A DNA stretch of 7,080 nt from Chitinophagaceae bacterium (lineage in GTDB: Bacteria > Bacteroidota > Bacteroidia > Chitinophagales > Chitinophagaceae). A program made the position numbers and the translations under genes. The notes under the pieces were generated by a model, which saw only the letters and a list, made by a program, of their open reading frames with translations, had not been told where the DNA came from and did no database searches. Below, one piece after another: positions 5,791-7,080 of the stretch. The first letter of the stretch is position 1. The number at the start of each line of letters is the position of its first letter. The stretch lies in NCBI GenBank assembly GCA_026785745.1, contig JAJAZO010000092.1:1-7080 (forward strand), given 5' to 3'.

Positions 5791-7080
5791 TTATTTTCCA
5801 TATTTCTCCTTCCACAACTGGTTAAATGATTTCTTTGGAAATTCCATCTTACCCCGGTGTTCTTTCCAGCCCTTCACTACGCTGTTGACTACCCAATTCT
5901 TAGTAGCACCACCTGCCATGTTCATCCATTTGCGGCGCAGCATTCCCTGCTTCCACATTTTCCAGGCCATTTTTTCACCAAATGAACTATGGCCTTCTTC
6001 CACCGCTTCATGCCTGTTCTCCAATAGCAATTCATGCAGATTGATTTTCACTGCACACACTTCTGTACAATTACCGCAAAGGGATGAGGCATAACTAAGA
6101 TGTTTCCACTCACCCAAATCTTTTAAATGAGGTGTAATGACAGATCCTATCGGACCGCTGTAAGGTGTGGCATAAGTATGCCCCCCGATGTTTTTATAAA
6201 TAGGACAGGCATTTAAACAAGCACCGCAACGGATACAGTATAAACTTTCCCTTTGTTTTTCATTGGCCAATATATTAGTACGGCCATTGTCCAGCAGTAT
6301 CACATACATATCTTCCGGGCCATCTGTTTCGTTGGCTTGTCTTGGGCCGCTGATAATTGTATTATACACCGTTACTCTTTGCCCGGTACCAAAAGTAGCC
6401 AGCAAAGGCCAGAACAAAGCCAGGTCTGCCATCGAAGGAATTACTTTTTCAATGCCGGCAATTACAATATGTGTCTTTGGCATAGAGCAGCTTAACCTTG
6501 CATTGCCTTCATTTTCTGTAACGGCTATTCCCCCGATGTCGGTAATAATAAAATTGGCGCCGGTTACTCCTATTTCTGCCTGCACATATTTATCACGGAG
6601 TATATCTCTTGCCACTAACGTAAGTTGCTCAGGAGTTGCTTTTGGGTCCGTACCTAATTTTTCAGCAAAGAGTTTTGCCACATCCTCTTTACTCTTGTGC
6701 ATGGCGGGAGTTACAATGTGATAAGCCGGCTCACCATCTAATTGCTGGATGTATTCTCCCAAATCGGTTTCCACACTTTCAATGCCATTCTTTTCTAAAA
6801 ATGCATTCAGGTGAATTTCTTCTGTCACCATGCTTTTGCTCTTCACTAATGTCTTGCAATTCTTTTCTTCACATATTTTTTGAATGGCATCTAATGCCTG
6901 TTGTGCATCTTCAGCCCAGATAACTTTTGCACCTCTTCTTGTAATGATGGCTTCAAAAGTTTCTAATTGTTTGTCGAGGTTTTCGATGGCCTTCCATTTG
7001 ATGTTCTTGGCCATTTCCCTCGCCAGGTGAACATCAGAAAATTGCTCCTTGCCCTGTGGCACTACAGCATTGTACTTACC
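5791..7080 (-). CDS. lutB: LutB/LldF-type lactate utilisation iron-sulfur protein, 5' end outside window
   Basis: LutB acts with LutA and LutC in oxidation of L-lactate to pyruvate in the cytoplasm. The N-terminal LUD domain shows VKSKSMVTEEIHLN (73-86), ETDLGEYIQQLDGEPAYHIVTPAMHKS (98-124), TDIGGIAVTENEGNARL (174-190) and the PKTHI and SGPRQ segments, numbered from the GTG at 7062. The C-terminal ferredoxin part has CIRCGACLNACP (C276, C279, C282, C286) and SLCGNCTEVCAVKI (C329, C332, C336). The second motif usually ends CPVKI; here Pro is Ala. The frame stays open to the right edge (GKYNAVVPQG), and family members carry about 40 more residues at the N-terminus, so the GTG at 7062 is internal. 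lutA and lutC are not in the window, so the precise pathway is inferred from the family alone. hicBA follows 31 bp after its stop. Confidence 0.88.
   Translation of the reverse strand, partial: GKYNAVVPQGKEQFSDVHLAREMAKNIKWKAIENLDKQLETFEAIITRRGAKVIWAEDAQQALDAIQKICEEKNCKTLVKSKSMVTEEIHLNAFLEKNGIESVETDLGEYIQQLDGEPAYHIVTPAMHKSKEDVAKLFAEKLGTDPKATPEQLTLVARDILRDKYVQAEIGVTGANFIITDIGGIAVTENEGNARLSCSMPKTHIVIAGIEKVIPSMADLALFWPLLATFGTGQRVTVYNTIISGPRQANETDGPEDMYVILLDNGRTNILANEKQRESLYCIRCGACLNACPIYKNIGGHTYATPYSGPIGSVITPHLKDLGEWKHLSYASSLCGNCTEVCAVKINLHELLLENRHEAVEEGHSSFGEKMAWKMWKQGMLRRKWMNMAGGATKNWVVNSVVKGWKEHRGKMEFPKKSFNQLWKEKYGK

Noticed and set aside
5760..5801. Longer HicB starting at the ATG at 5801
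   Set aside because: It would overlap the lutB-like stop and add MENNFCTLLSKGGS, unlike HicB N-termini, while the ATG at 5759 has a perfect Shine-Dalgarno sequence.
5785..5817. Possible hicBA promoter (TTG, 22 bp, AATTTTTG on the minus strand)
   Set aside because: The -7 element has A in place of the leading T and the region is A/T-rich by nature; too weak to annotate.
5435..6094. A 219-codon open frame on the plus strand
   Set aside because: It lies antisense to hicA, hicB and the lutB-like gene, which all have clear family motifs. Its translation is rich in Phe, Ser, Thr and Cys with no recognisable domain, as expected of a shadow frame.
6390..6417. TACTTTTG with an upstream TTG at 17 bp on the minus strand
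   Set aside because: It sits in the middle of the lutB-like coding sequence with no gene start downstream; it shows that the short promoter consensus arises by chance.
6263..6721. A 152-codon plus-strand frame
   Set aside because: It is antisense to the conserved LUD domain of the lutB-like gene and has no family resemblance.

Overview
The window looks like a chromosomal segment of a Bacteroidota bacterium, most likely Chitinophagaceae or a close relative. The evidence is moderate-to-low GC, near-absence of Shine-Dalgarno sequences, a textbook Bacteroidota promoter (TTTG, 19 bp, TAnnTTTG) before purH, and protein sequences typical of that group. The family placement is recognition from memory, not a search.

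Layout. Plus strand: the 3' part of a thiol glutathione peroxidase gene (1-400), a four-helix membrane protein of unknown function (416-934) and a small CBU_0592-like membrane protein (931-1173), probably one transcript. A 153-bp gap with the promoter leads into complete purH (1327-2853), which makes IMP in the last two steps of purine synthesis. After a short gap with a CCCC/GGGG hairpin comes a ten-helix EamA/DMT transporter (2941-3951). Minus strand, read right to left: a LutB-type iron-sulfur protein of lactate oxidation (its start lies beyond the right edge), a hicB-hicA toxin-antitoxin pair, and a DUF7033/polysaccharide-deacetylase-like protein (5303-3948). The transporter and the deacetylase-like gene converge and share a TTAA that holds both stop codons.

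The genes do not form one pathway. The minus-strand set is tightly packed (gaps of 31, 40 and 5 bp), so hicBA is either carried by a lutB transcript or inserted between two housekeeping genes. hicB has a perfect extended Shine-Dalgarno sequence; hicA and the other genes have none.

The most unusual signal is a dispersed palindrome, CCGATAGCTATCGG. It occurs three times, once in purH and twice in the deacetylase-like gene, always in the same frame so that it encodes Pro-Ile-Ala-Ile-Gly. At each site the five residues read like an insertion into a loop of an otherwise ordinary protein. This suggests a family of tiny in-frame palindromic elements. No CRISPR array, tRNA, rRNA, transposase or phage gene was seen.
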